Positions 21,601 to 34,636 of a DNA stretch of 64,000 nt are shown here, piece after piece. This stretch comes from Mesaphorura yosii (Eukaryota > Arthropoda > Collembola > Poduromorpha > Tullbergiidae), in the NCBI GenBank assembly GCA_009869945.1, contig WIXG01000121.1, positions 1 through 64,000 of the forward strand, in the 5' to 3' direction. A program made the position numbers and the translations under genes. Every line of letters begins with the position of its first letter. Positions within the stretch are counted from its first letter, which is position 1. The notes under the pieces are model-generated. The model searched no databases. It was not told where the DNA came from and saw only the letters and a list, made by a program, of their open reading frames with translations.

Positions 21601-24600
21601 TCTATCATTGAGTCTGTCATCTCTCTCCCTGCTTCTATCTCGTCGTTCTCTGCTGCGCCCGCATGCTCTGCCGTCTCTATCTCGACTTGGGCTCCTTTCA
21701 CGGGGTTTTCTATCTCTGTCTCTGGATCGATCCCTCCTTTCTTCGGCCCTACTCTCCTTGGCTTTGTCGCGAGTGGGACTTGGTTCAGGTGAGATCCAGT
21801 CAAGGTCTCCTTGAAGCTCAACTCGCTTGAAATCAGATTTAGGAGAAAGTGGAGGCGCTGACCGCATGGTCGGCTTTCCAGTTGGAGAAAGAGGCGGTGC
21901 ACACCGAATGGGTTGTTTTCTGGTTGGAGACAGAGGCGGTGCGGAACGAACAGGTAGCCCAGATGAAGATGGGGGAGATGCAGTTCGTGCTGATTTTGAC
22001 TCGGGAATGTCGCCTGGTTCGAGAGGCGGAGCAACTCGAATGCCCCGGACGTAGCTACTCTGGGTACTCTCCGCAGGATGTTTCTCTTCCTCCACTGCCG
22101 GAGCCTCTTCCTCGTATTCTTGTTCTTGTTCGTACGGGTAAGGATATGGATGAGGGTAAGCGTAGTCAAATGGATGTGGCTCGGGAGGATAAAATGGCCT
22201 AAACCTGGGGCCCATTGGAAATAGATAGCCTCGAGGACCCATCATAGGATGAAAAAATCTGGGCCCGAAAGGAGGACCGAATCGAGGTCTCATCATGGGG
22301 CCTCTCATATGAGGATGAGGAGGGAAGCCCATTCTTGGCCCTCCATGGCCAGGATATGGATACTGAAATTCTGCGGGAGGTGGCTCAGGCTCCTTATTAC
22401 ACTCGTCGTAATAGTCTTCTTCAAAACGTGCGTGAAAGCGAGCAGCGTCGTCTAAAGCAGAGAATAGAATGTCTTTAATAAATTGTAATGCATTAATTAA
22501 TAACATTTTTGCTTGTTAACTCGTACACACCTTCTTCGCTATTCTCAGTTTTCTCAGCCGTCTTCGGTGGAATTATTGTCACCGGTTGACTTCCGTGTCG
22601 ATAATCAATGACTGCGGCCTCAGGAACGATTTCGTCATTATCTTCACCTCGACTGTACGCTTCCATACCAGTCCGACCACCAGTCGACGGCCCAGATCTT
22701 GGTACTCTAGAATACATGGCTTCAATTTTTGGTTTTGAGCTTCCGTGTCCGTAGTCGATCACAACAGCGCCCGATTCATTTTCTTCAGTCGTTTGTCTAT
22801 TTCTCCTCGTGAACATATTTTCAGAAAGAGCTGAGCTACTTGCTCCTGCTGCTTGATCTTCCTTGCGGTCGAACATGTTGCTACTTCCATAACTACGATC
22901 TTCGTTAAAATGTTGACCTGGCTGTTGGTGGTGGAATTCGTTTCCTCTTGAGTGGGGATCGAAAGGTCTTGCGCTGTTTGGCTCGGCACCGTGTCCTCGC
23001 TCCTGTTGCGCTTTCTCTGTGTCCTTCCTTCTCTGAAATTCAATCTCGCGCCAGTTGGGCTCCCAGTCATCGTCGTACTTCGAGGAACTAGCAATTTTTA
23101 AAGCTCTTGCGCTTATTGCAGGACGTTTTGGCAGCGCTGAGTTTAAGCTGACGCCGCTATTTTGGTCAAGGGGCTGTTCAAGATTCAAATATTAGAATCG
23201 TAGCCCAAATCGCAGAATTTTTCCACTACCACTAGCGATAAATCGGCCTAATGTTCAGGTCATATTCAATTAGTAAAATATGCGAGCACGCAAATATGCT
23301 TCTGCATCACAAGCACGATTTCAACAGACGCGAATTGTCGGAGTAAGCAGACAAGGCGGAGTGCCATATGATTCGCAAGTGTAGGAGTGCGGTAGATTCC
23401 ATGAAATACTCTGATTCTGACTACATTCGAAAAATTTTGAACTTACCCGCCTGGGCGGTTGCCCCACCGGACCAAATTGTGTGCCGGGATATCGAACTGG
23501 TCCAGATAGTCTGGAGGGAGTGCCAAACCTGTTCATCTGGTTCATGAGGATATTTACTTGCGGCCTTCCAGTGAATGGATCCACCAGGCCAGAGTTAAGA
23601 CTAGGATCGTCCAATTCAATTGTTGCATCAACTGCAAAAAATAGTATTTAATTGTTTATGTTAATCTGCGCCGTTTTCACACATATTTAATTACACGAAC
23701 CTTTGCCTTTTCCAAGCATTGCAACCGGATTGGCTATTAAACTGCGGGCTTGTTCGACCTTGTCACTCTTGGCAATTCCAACGGCTCCGCTTTTCAGAAA
23801 TGACTTCATTTTCAGTTCTTCTGGATCTACTGGCTCTTCTTCAGCTCTTTTGACATCCTCGGATTTCGAAAATGAAGGATTCGGCAGTTTCTCAGAAGCA
23901 ATAGATGGAGACTTGCGCCCTAAAATAACATCGCTTTAAGTCGTTTGTGTCTGCTTGCGCTTGGCTTGACAGGGATAAGCTTACCTATACTGGCACTTTT
24001 ATTGGATGCGACTGTAATCGGCTCTAGTACGACAATATCATCTTCCGGCTTTTGTGCAGCGTTCATGTTTTGAGATCGTGAGGCCGGAAATGAGTCCTTT
24101 TCAGCCATGAGGATTTCCATTCGGATCTTGTTCATTCTTTCAATGATCACACACCTCTGACTGATTAGCTGTTGTCTGATAGCCTCCCATTGTCCCAAGT
24201 ATTTATCGTAGGCTTGGCGGTCTGGGTGATTTACATTGGCCGCCTTCCAGTCCTCAAATTGTTTCTCCCATTCGCGGAACTTCTTATCGAACGCCTTTAA
24301 TTCCTTCTTCTCGTTGGCTAGCGGACTAATTACTTCCCCACCGCTGCTCTCGCTGCCAATGTTTACATCGCTGATAACACTCTTCGGAGCAGATGACACT
24401 ATGTTTTTGTTGCTGGTGTCTGAAGACGATCCTTTGTTAGGCTGATTCTCGTGAGATTTCTGCGAGCCATTGTTTGTCCCTAATGAAAATTTGAAGGTTT
24501 CATTTTCCTTAGATATGTTTTGTCCTAATTCCGCCGGGATGTCTCCCAAACCGGGGATAACATTTGGATCTTTTGTCTTGGGCACAATAATGTGCATTAA

Positions 24601-25956
24601 CGCACTTAGGTTCGTGGTTATAATTCCACCCGCCTCTGTTGAGGGTTGTTTCTCAGCGCTGTCAGTAGCTTGAGAATCTGTACTCGCAACCCCAATAAGC
24701 TTACTCGATCTTGAGGAAGTTGGAAATGGCAGATCTAGTGACAGCGGTTGCACAATCGTTGGTGGCTTGACCTCTTCTGATGCTTTCTTCCAAAATCCGG
24801 TAGACTCTGAAACCGGTGGAACAGGAGCTGGTACCGACACTGGTACGGAAGTTTCTTCAGGTAATGGTGGCTGTAGCTCTTCGAACCAAGTTCGCGTTGG
24901 AGTCGGAAGTTGCTGGACTGGTGCGCCAAATGCGGTCCCCAATTGCCTCGAAGGATTATGGTTTCCAAAAATGGACAGCTGACTATAGTCATAGTCCGTA
25001 AAGCTAGTAAAAGACTGCCCCAACATTTGCGGCTGTTGCTGAGCTTGACTTGGTACCGGTGCTTTCGTTATAGAGGGCATAAATGGGTTGAAGTCGGAAT
25101 TCTGTTGGTTCTGGGCTTGACTCCATGAGAATGCACCAGTATCTTGCGAAGGTGCACTTTGCTGGTATTGTTGATTTGAGAATATTGGATTTGATGTCAT
25201 TTGTAGGGTTGGTGTGCTCTTTGGTGGCGGTCTTACGGACAATGACATCAACGGAACTGGTCCTGATTTCTGACTAAATCCACCCGCATTTGGCTTCAGA
25301 TCAGGCAAGGGCATCGGCGGGCCTGGCTCCTCAGGTGGGGGAGGAGGAGGTGGTGGTGGTGGCGCCGCCATAAATTGAGCTATATTTGAGTGCAACTGCC
25401 AATTCACTCTAGATTGTGCCCTCTCATTGTTCCTGTTTACACTGCCGTGGCTCTGGGTATATTGACTGTACGATGCTTGATTCTGGCGATTCTGGTTTTG
25501 CTGCATGGATCGTTTCATTGACATGCTGTCAAATGTCGCTGATTCTTGGTCGTCACGAGCAGATGCAAAGGGGTTTGAATTGTTGCTGGTGTTTGCGTAG
25601 GTGTTTTGTGACTGTGACAGTGACTGCAGGTTGCGTTGAACCCCAGTTGGAGTGTAATTAGTCTTCTGCCCAAATGGGTTTCGTAGTTGTGTCCCTATTG
25701 CAGGATTGGCATGCTGCTGTGTCACAACATTTTGTAGTAGAGGTGGGATGACCTGCGGAACGAAAAGAGTCAGCAATTGTGATATCACCAATTCTAAGTG
25801 CCGCAGAGTTTTTATTGCTTGAGCACTTGAGGAATGGCTAACCTGTGCTGAGGCTGTGAGAGAGGCACTAGTAAACGCAGAGGCAGCATTTGCGTTGGCC
25901 CATGGACTTTTCCAGTTTCCGCTACCCGCGCCAGATCCTCCAATATTTCCAAACAT
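18613..25956 (-). CDS. YLPM1: YLP motif-containing protein 1 (YLPM1/ZAP3) orthologue, about 1778 aa
   Basis: Thirteen exons on the minus strand all join in phase: 25956-23985, 23919-23701, 23631-23447, 23173-22531, 22451-21407, 20992-20833, 20761-20465, 20263-20096, 20033-19929, 19393-19202, 19116-19056, 18985-18837 and 18753-18613. The N-terminal third is Gln/Pro-rich with a run of ten prolines near residue 195. Two YLPM1-type VIDYGHGS/VIDYRHGS motifs follow, then a Pro/Arg/Asp-rich tract and an RS/RD-rich domain. The C-terminal P-loop domain has GLPGSGKT (about residues 1394-1401), then LSLDDYFLTGESEK, FKTFKKNIDSGLFRFIILD and RNIHQRTKEEIQKIADYWE. The tail KLDGLNKKKK ... PGKKR|VRWADIEEK ... 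GFVVGHTNW ends in TKFI, as in vertebrate YLPM1. Family knowledge: nuclear, RNA- and PP1-associated, with a kinase-like NTPase fold. Two introns use weak GTTCGT donors, and the donor at 19202 could instead be three bases earlier. Confidence 0.93.
25753..25842 (-). other. 90-nt frame-preserving intron or retained segment in YLPM1 exon 1
   Basis: Within the long first YLPM1 exon, the minus strand reads GCACAG|GTTAGCC at 25842 and TTTTCGTTCCGCAG|GTC at 25753. The 90 nt between are exactly 30 codons, begin at a codon boundary, and contain no in-frame stop. The encoded stretch is hydrophobic (ELVISQLLTLFVP), unlike the Gln/Ser/Pro-rich flanks. It reads like an intron that stays translatable if retained (an exitron). 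The 1778-aa length given for YLPM1 includes it; the spliced form would be 1748 aa. Confidence 0.6.
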
Positions 25957-28900
25957 CTTCGATCTTTGAAAACACCACCACCACTCTAATTCATGTTCAC
26001 AATCACGGGTATATCTCCGTAAGCGAAACTCGAACGTCCTGAGAAAGCTTGTGAAATTGTAAACATACCAGTCACCTCGTCATTTACAAAACTACAATTC
26101 GACTGTCTGCTGTAGTGTGAGCTATTAAATGGGTACAATAAATTACTGGATTTATTACTAATCAAGTAGACAGTCAGTAAACATTAACAAGGATGACTGA
26201 ATTGTTTTAAAAATTAAACAATGTCGATGAGCTGACGATCTCCAACTCGAAAACTTGCACTTTCAAGATGCAAGGGCTTGAATGAGTGTGGTTCTCAGAC
26301 GATAGTTGGCACCGGTGGACCGCACAGCAAACAGCGAGCCGAGCGAGATGTATCGGCGACATCAACATATGAGAGCCAATTTTCGCATCATCTCATTGCT
26401 GTACTCGCGTCGAATCATACATGAAATGGGATTGGCAGAGTATCATAGTCTCATAGTCACAACTGATAAGTTGTCAGCTTTCGTTAGTAAACTCTATTGT
26501 TGATTGATTTCGATCATTTTTGCAAGCCGATAAAGTAGCAGACGGTAAGGGCACGGACTCCGCATGAAGGCGTGAACGCCAACTATGTCAACGTTTGTGG
26601 TTCTTTACAACCCGAATTCTTGCTTGTGTGCAGTAAAGACAGTCCAGATCCATAACCAATCCTTGAACAAGATGTCGTAAATTAAAAGCTGTGGCTGTGG
26701 TAATTCGGCTTTCGGCAATTTTATGAAGGCGAATCAATGACTGTTAGAATTAATTATAATGGAGTTTCTGCCATGACAGGATTGAGTCCCTCGTATCGGG
26801 TGAGAGGTGACTGGTTGCTCTTGTTTACGACCATGACTTGGCAGCGGTGCTCAAAATCCAGGATGTTCGCCAAGACAGACCGAAACTCCCGACTCAAACT
26901 CGTTGCAAAACCAAGCCCGCTCGGTGGCACAAAAGCGGCCGTCTTCCAATTTGCAAATTCAAATAAACCATGACCAGAGCCGGTGAGTGCGAGAAATAAT
27001 GATGACATTACACCGGAAATAGAAGTGTCGGTGGCTTTTTACGATGAAATGAAACGTCGAAAGTCGAATCTGCGCTCCGTGAATGAACCAATAAAACGGT
27101 GGGCTTTAGTGTTATGAATCTATGAATATTCATCCGGGCTTTGCAAATGCCGCAAACTAAAATGCAGGAGCGGCGGCAGGAGTGGAAATGACGCGCAGTG
27201 CACCTCATTTAAACAACTTTTACATATTTAACCGAAAACATCAAAGAAAAAGTCCGACACGGGCCGGATTGGGGAATGGGCTAAGATTTGTATTTATAAA
27301 TAAAAGTCGGCGCTTTTGACGGTGTTCTTTTAATTATCCTTTGGGTGATGCTTGATGATTTCGAGATGATGATGTGCCGAGTTCAGCGTGCTGAGTTGGG
27401 GTGGCTTTTGACTTCGCTTGTGGAAACTCTCGCCGTCCTCCGTGTCACACTTCCATTCACAAGTCGAGATGGAGAATAGCGGATTTCATCCACAATCACT
27501 GACTTTATGCCCTCAAGAGTTAAATCTTACATTTGCAAATTCCGGATACGGTTAAAATAGGTCAAACTCATAACCGGCACTTTCTGCCTACGTTTTCCTC
27601 GTATGCTAATGAATCAGAAAATTACAAATTAACCCCGTATCATTGGAATTGGAATGCTCGCGCTTACTGCCCGAGCCGCCATTCACTTCTAATCGTGCTA
27701 ATCTTACCAGCTGCTAATCTTCGGTCACTCTACTCGTGGCACTTAACAACTTTGACCTACTTTCGTCTAAAAAATTGCAAACAGTGCATTTTCCTCATTT
27801 TTTTTAGAATAAAGAGAAGCAATGTTCCACAAACTTTAATAAATGGGTTTTTCAGTTCCTATCTGGAATTGCGTCATTTTTCTTCGGGTGCGAGCAAAAG
27901 ATCACCAGCCAAATAGCGAAAGGATGTTTTTACGGCACGGCAGGCCGATTAATTAGTATAAACCCGACAACAGATTCTGTTTTTAACTTGACTGGAGTAA
28001 AGCACAAAAATGTCATTCATATCTCAGCTCGGCTCTGCTTCAGAAATGAAAAGGTCAGGATTATAAACAAGCGCCCTTTATCTGCCATGAATTTGCCAGC
28101 TCAGTACACAGAAGTCGCATTGTTTTCCGCAAAAAATACTTCGTTCGAGCTCAACCGTTCTTTAATCCTCGTGAGGCCAGGCAGGCGAACTGCGAAGTCC
28201 GATTAGGATTAATGTCATTCCAGGCCATGGAGCTAGTTTCTAATCGAATTCCCACTTGGATTTCATTCACAAGAATTGCTTCAAGCCAGGTCAAGCCAAG
28301 TGCAGATTCATTTTCTATGCACTTTCATTTCCGAGCAGCCTTGCCTTGCCCTAAACTCGTGATTCGTAATCTCCAAAAATGAATTAAGACGCATTCAGCT
28401 GGTCGGTCATATCAGAATGATATCATAATTTGTTTTTCCGTTTGCAGCAAGAACAAGAAGGAAATGCTCGTGTAAATATTGTAGCTGGCTGATTTTAATA
28501 TTATAAGCATTAAAGTACACGACACGAGTGCCGAGTCATGTGTTGATTTGTTAAACCTCGACCGACTTCACTTCAATATATGCGGACAGCAAAAAAACAC
28601 GTGAGAACGGCGCAGTTGCATCCAAACTCCAAACATTCAAAGGTTACAAATGGCACGGCTCACAGCACAGCTATAAAGAAAACATTACGAATTATTTTAA
28701 TTGTACTAATGAGGCTTCTCTCCGTAATGACAATTACTGAGAAGCCGAAAGTCGGAGTCGGAGGCAGCAAGATGCCGACGATTACCGTCTTACGCGACTG
28801 CAGCCAGACTTGCACGACCGGGATGAATGACTCATTAGCATCTCTCGGGTAATGATATGAGAAAGACAAAGATGCTGCCTGGCTTTGCTCACATGTCTCT

Positions 28901-31900
28901 GAAGAAATCTTAACAATCTTCTCGACTCAGCCGCGTATGGCAGAGCAGAAGTGAATGATTTATTGAGATAGGAAATCTGCTGACAAGTCATCCTCCTGTG
29001 ATTCCACCCGGCCACAGCCTCAGCCTCAGCTAACTCGGATTCTCGAAGCAGAGACTTCACAGAGCCTCTGCTTCTGTCTCTGCCTTTGCAGTTCCCTTCT
29101 TTAATTGCGACAAATTCCCTCCGAGTTAAATTTCCCGTGAAAAGTGCGATTTTATCGCCGCAGATGCCAAGCCAAGGCATCTTTACAGCCAGCAAGCCAG
29201 CCAGCTCCCCGTTTTTTATCTTCGTTTTTGCGGATTTCGCTGGAATAACATTATTAAATAATACTTGGCACGGCGCGAGCACGGATTTGAGCATTTATTT
29301 CTCGAGGGGGAGGTGGGGTTCGGCAGCGGTAAAAGTATCGGTTCAAAGCGTTAGGAGAAAGTTCTTGCTGAAGGTTCGAGCCAATCCGATCGAAACGCAT
29401 GTATTTGAATCGCCAATTACCACCGTATTAAATATCGGATGATTTCTATTTGGGACGTTGATCTCATCCTTGCGTTGAAAGTGCATAAATCAGCATTACG
29501 TTTTGTCAATTTTGTTTTCACTTTTCAGTCCCTTATCTTTATGAGACACTTCATTGGCAAAAATCTGGTGCAGTCGAACTTTCGAGCATTAAAGTCACAG
29601 CTCGTTTTTTGCTGACTGTGCGTATGCAAAATTGTTATCAAAATTGCACTCAATGAGGCAACAAAGTTCCTTGTGACCTGAATATAACTTGGGTGTCTTG
29701 TCTGCGCCAGATCTGGCTCGAAATAGCTGAAAATCCTAATCATAATCTCTTATTCCCAGCTTAGCCACTGCAATGAATTGAAGGCACCCAATTACGAGGT
29801 GTCTAAAACTGAATTCCCTAAAAGCCTGTCATTACCTTTTTGCATTTTGAGTGCAATTTAACTACTTCAGGCTTGGATAACTTCAGGTTTAAGTGCATAT
29901 ACGTATGCTGCAAATGCGTATGCGTCGACCAAATCGAAGCGGTGGTTCAGTGCACACGCACACATGTGGCCACCAAACAATTCCATAAATACGTATACTA
30001 TTCTACTTTTTACTACAGAGCGCAGCGATGGCGATGCGGCGCGATAAACGCGTCGAACGAAAGGTCAAAGCGCAAAGGTTTAATCTATTAACTTTAAAGC
30101 AGGCACATATACATCTGGCTATCTATCAGGCCTGGCTCGGTCACACACACTTGGCACGAACTGAAGGAAATTGGTTTAATGAAAGGGATGCAAGTCAAGA
30201 CGAAATGGATTGATGCTGATAAGACGTGAGGGAAAGGTCTCTCATCCCTCTGAGTGAGTTGACATGACGCGATCGCAATGTTCTCGAGGCACTCACAGTT
30301 CAGCTCAGGCTTGGTGTTGGCGATCGGGTGCTGTTGCTGGTCAGCTTCTTTCAAATACCCAAGTTGGCCTTAACACCGACCGGACTGCGAGCAGCGAGCT
30401 CTTGCTGCGTAGTTTATCAATGAAAATTATGTTGAACCAAGAATGTAAATTGTAAACTTGTTATTTGAGTTCAGCCACGCTGCGCCTTTCGTTTGGCTTC
30501 GGTCTCTCGTGGCTGTCCCCACTCCCCACGGCCGGTCTATCACTTTTCTTATTCGGATCAAGTCTATCGTCTATCGCCTTCGCTATAGGCATAATTAATC
30601 TCGTACGTGGCAATTTTTTGAGAGTGTGGCTGTGACGTGAGCGTAATTTCTTCGTAATTGCTCAATACTTCAGAATAATTAATAACTTCATATTTTTCTT
30701 CAGCGACTGCCTTGTCTTGTCGGGACCTTGCCTTTGCCTTGGTTCAAATAGATCACAACTTTGTTTGCCTTTTACCATTCGCAATTTATGATCTACTAGA
30801 TAATTTGCTTGCTTTAACCCGAAACGCGTGCGTGTGACAATTCACATTTCGCGTAACCTTTGAAAGGTTTTGGTGTAATTTCTTATTTACAGTTCATGCG
30901 CTGCATGGTTACGCAATTCAAGCCATCGTCTGTCTTCCGTCGCTCGTTGCTCGAACTTTTGCGTTAATTCGCGCGCGATGTGGCTGGCCCTAAGGACTTG
31001 CATTGGAATGAATGCCTTTCTTTCTGTGTCCTGGCCTTATTAACTACCTAATTAGTACTTATTTACACGAATGACAATAAACTGACGTGCTGGTGACAGG
31101 ATGACGATGCAACTATGGCTAATAAGTCCAGATGCCTTTACATCGTCGGTTAGTTTATTCACGCATAAATGCTCAAGTGAAAGAGACAAGGCACGATGAT
31201 GTAATGTCGCATCGCCCCTCTAAAGCAATATAGCATAAAGGAGCCGAAGCCGAAATTCGGGTCGGTCTTTTCCAAATTGTAACTTGTAACTTTTAAGTAT
31301 CTTCTTCCAATGACAAGACACAAGACAAACGATACCGTAGACGTACGAGCGGACCGACCGCGTCTGGCTTTGAAACACGATCTCAAAAGGCCACACAACC
31401 GACATTTTTCTTGTGCCGATCTGCCGCCCAGTTCTCTGCTACTCTGCTTCGCGGACTTTGCATGGCATTGCTTGCGTATCTGGCGGTAGGTCTTTTCGAG
31501 TTTCGGTTTCGAGCCGACGACTTGCCGACAGATTAATCATGTTCGGGCAGAAAGTTACATAATTATACGCGCGACAGGGAAAGGATTGGAGATGTCGCCA
31601 GCCGGGCCGAGTCGGCCGGCCCTTAATTTAGCATTTAGCGACCTCATTCATTCATGTAATGACTGTGAGCTGCGGCGACCAAGCAAATACAAATGGCGAA
31701 TATACGATTGAAATTCTGAAATGCTCGAAAAAGAGAAAGAATTTCGTTTCTATTTTAAGGTAACAGTTACAATAATAAAAATTCCAAGACCGCAAAGGGT
31801 CAATAAGACAAATAGCGCTCGCCTGCTGGTGGGAACAATGAATAAAACCGATTCTCATTGTTCGTAATTGCATGCTCAATGCGATGAATTGGCAAAAATC

Positions 31901-34636
31901 AATCCCTGAGCTTGTCCGCTTGTGTTTTTACTTTGGCCGTATGACTGCGACTGTGACGACGGCTCCGAGTGCGCTGCGCATTGTGATTGTGTGGTATCAT
32001 CGGTATGCTGCTTGAACTCTCACAATCCTTTCATCTCCGCCGTGGTCTTGTCGCGATGTAAAAGCTGTGTTTATTTTTTATCCACGCTCGTTTTACTACA
32101 ATCTCTGGTGTATCTTTGATGTAGATAATTCGTCATAAATAGAAATAACATGTATCGAGTGTAAAACTAAAATTATCATCGTCATTTCATTCAGACGCAG
32201 ACTCGTGTTCGTGTAAAACCAAACCAAGAATGATCCTTACAGTTCGTGGCTCTCCGTACCGGCGGGCCGGCCGTACCAAGCTACGCCAAGCCGTGAATCT
32301 CAGATATTTTAATTATGTAAAAGTAAAATACTTCAAAAGAAAGCCATGCAATGAACATCGACTGTGACCTGTCGACACGAGTCACGGAGACATGCGGTGC
32401 TTACAATTATAGAGTTTGGCTACAATAATTGAATGAATGCGAGCATGATTGCCGACTGCATAATGGATTTGATTGATTAATGATTTGTGCGATATAATCT
32501 GCAAGATCTGTTTGTCTTATGAAGATGGTACATTTTCCAATTTCGGATTCAAACCTAAAGCTTGTCGCCAAATAGCTGCGTTGCTGAAAAAAAGACATCC
32601 CAAGAAATTGCCACACATGCCGTTGACATTAACTTCATATTTTCATACTATTAGGAGAGTGCTTTTAACAAGGTTATAACTTACACACTTAAAAGCGTTG
32701 TGTGTTGAAAAATTCAATTGGAAAATAAGTATCATTGACCAAAATTTATTTACTAAAATTATTGAAAAGTTTACGACTTGTACTTTACCATCAAAAAAGT
32801 TTGAATGAACAATAACATTTTTTTGCATTTTGCAACAAACTCCGCCAAAATAAAGAGAAATCTCACTGAAAATTTACGAATAGTTTTTAAAACCGCTGTA
32901 TTCACACACAATTTTATTAATTGACCAGAATATCTTGCCGTGTGAAGTGTGAAGTACTATTCATTCATTTCATTAAGAAAAACGGACACATAAAGAAGTC
33001 TTTTAAGTCAGTTACTGGTGCTAATTGACAACGGACTCCGTTAGAGCGAATTCATAATGAGAATGACAACAACGGGCGTCCGTGTCCCGATCAAGTCACC
33101 GAGTCAGCGCAGCGCACGAAGAAAGAAGCAGAGACCAAGAGGGTGAAGAAGAAAAGGTTGAAGGCGGAGTCTGCTAGGCTAAAAGTCACACTATAGTCAA
33201 TCGTCTGCGTGTATCTCTATCAGGAATCGCAAGAGAAGAAAGATTTCAGCAGTTGAATTCTCTTACAGCGGACGTACAACTGCATTATCTGATCAGTGAA
33301 ACACAGGGCGCCTCAGAGCCACCTCGTCCCCAAAATTTGGCGTTGCTTGAAAATTTGTGGCCTCGAAACCTCCAAAAACCTTTTCCCAGCTTAAAATTTA
33401 GCCAGGCAGCATTTTGTAAGCTTGCATATCCAAAAACCCTACTTCAGCAGCCCGAAATTTTAAAGATCGGGCATCAGGCGACACAGAATTGTCGATGGTT
33501 AAATATTTGGGCTGCTGTACGTCTTTACCTTTTTCACCGCACGACTGGGACCCAATAATAAAAGTCTTAAATAGATAAAACCTTCTTTCACTAGGAGGCT
33601 CACATAAGAAATGAGCCACCACAGCTCGTGCTCTGGTATAAATCTTTATCCATTCATTCACAATCTCGCTGCAGCACGGCAAAGCACATCACAACTTCTT
33701 GCTACCAACAATCTACAACTTTGACTTGTAAGAAATGTCGCCATTCGTCCCAAAGACAGATCGCCTTGGACATTTATGCGATTAGGACACTTTAGACTTG
33801 AGACTTGAATTGAGCAAGTCCATCTCCACACACGCACTCACAAGTAACACATTTTTCACTTTCTGTGCCGTCTTCAAGTGAACCTCATTCATAAACTCGT
33901 TCAAGAAGAGATTACGACCTTTCCTTAACTCAACAAAATATAACTTTGTCTCGCCGAGTACGTACTTCATAGTAAAACAGAAAAGTATAAAAAATTGTCT
34001 CTTACTGATAAAAGCGCTGTTTTGTTTTGAAAGTGCAACAAAAAATCACCCGAGTTGAAAAAGGTGAAGTCTCGAGTCTTGGACGTAAACGAATTAACGC
34101 CAACACGGCTTCTGTTTGTTTTGCTCTGAGAACTGCGTCTCTTTCATAATTTCTGTGCACAGTCAAAGAGCTTCTTTATTCTGGACAAAGAACAATCAAA
34201 TATTGTGCGAGACAGTTTGAACTTGCAGTGCTTGGAAAGTGCGTGTGATTGTTTTCTCTTGCCATTGAATCACAACGCAGTGACAACCTTCTTTTATGTG
34301 ACTGTGAACAGTTCATTGAGTCTGGTTTTGAACTTTTGCTTTTGGGTGCAGTGTGCTTATGAATGGTGAAAAGTTGACTTTTTTCACTGAGACACGCATC
34401 AAAACTGAAATATTCAGAATAATTCGTCGCACCGAATCTCGAGGGCACCTGGACAAGTGCAGGCAGAATAAGTATTTCATACACCTGCATTTCAGGAAAT
34501 CGTGACCAACTGTTAGAACTAAATCGAACTGAAACGGAAGGAAAAGCAGTCCAACGTGCACTGCATCAAGTCATATTCGTCCATTTTTTGTTGCTATTCC
34601 TTCTTTTTGAACCTCTTCGTTATTTCATCTTTCGAT
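25957..34636. other. 8.7-kb region without a recognised gene, between YLPM1 and SOXE
   Basis: The first few hundred bases are the YLPM1 upstream region; the end is upstream of SOXE. I checked all longer frames (for example 27533-27916, 29086-29442 and 33253-33558). None shows a domain, a plausible splice context or coding-like composition. No RNA gene or clear transposon was seen. Its position in front of a developmental transcription factor makes enhancer content likely, but this is inference. Confidence 0.5.

Noticed and set aside
21565-22202. Several plus-strand Ser/Arg-rich frames opposite YLPM1
   Set aside because: They are the complement of the RS/RD-rich coding exon of YLPM1, which has domain and splice support.
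33253-33558. 101-codon open frame upstream of SOXE
   Set aside because: No recognisable domain, no plausible start-site context, and equally long frames occur by chance on the other strand of the same stretch.
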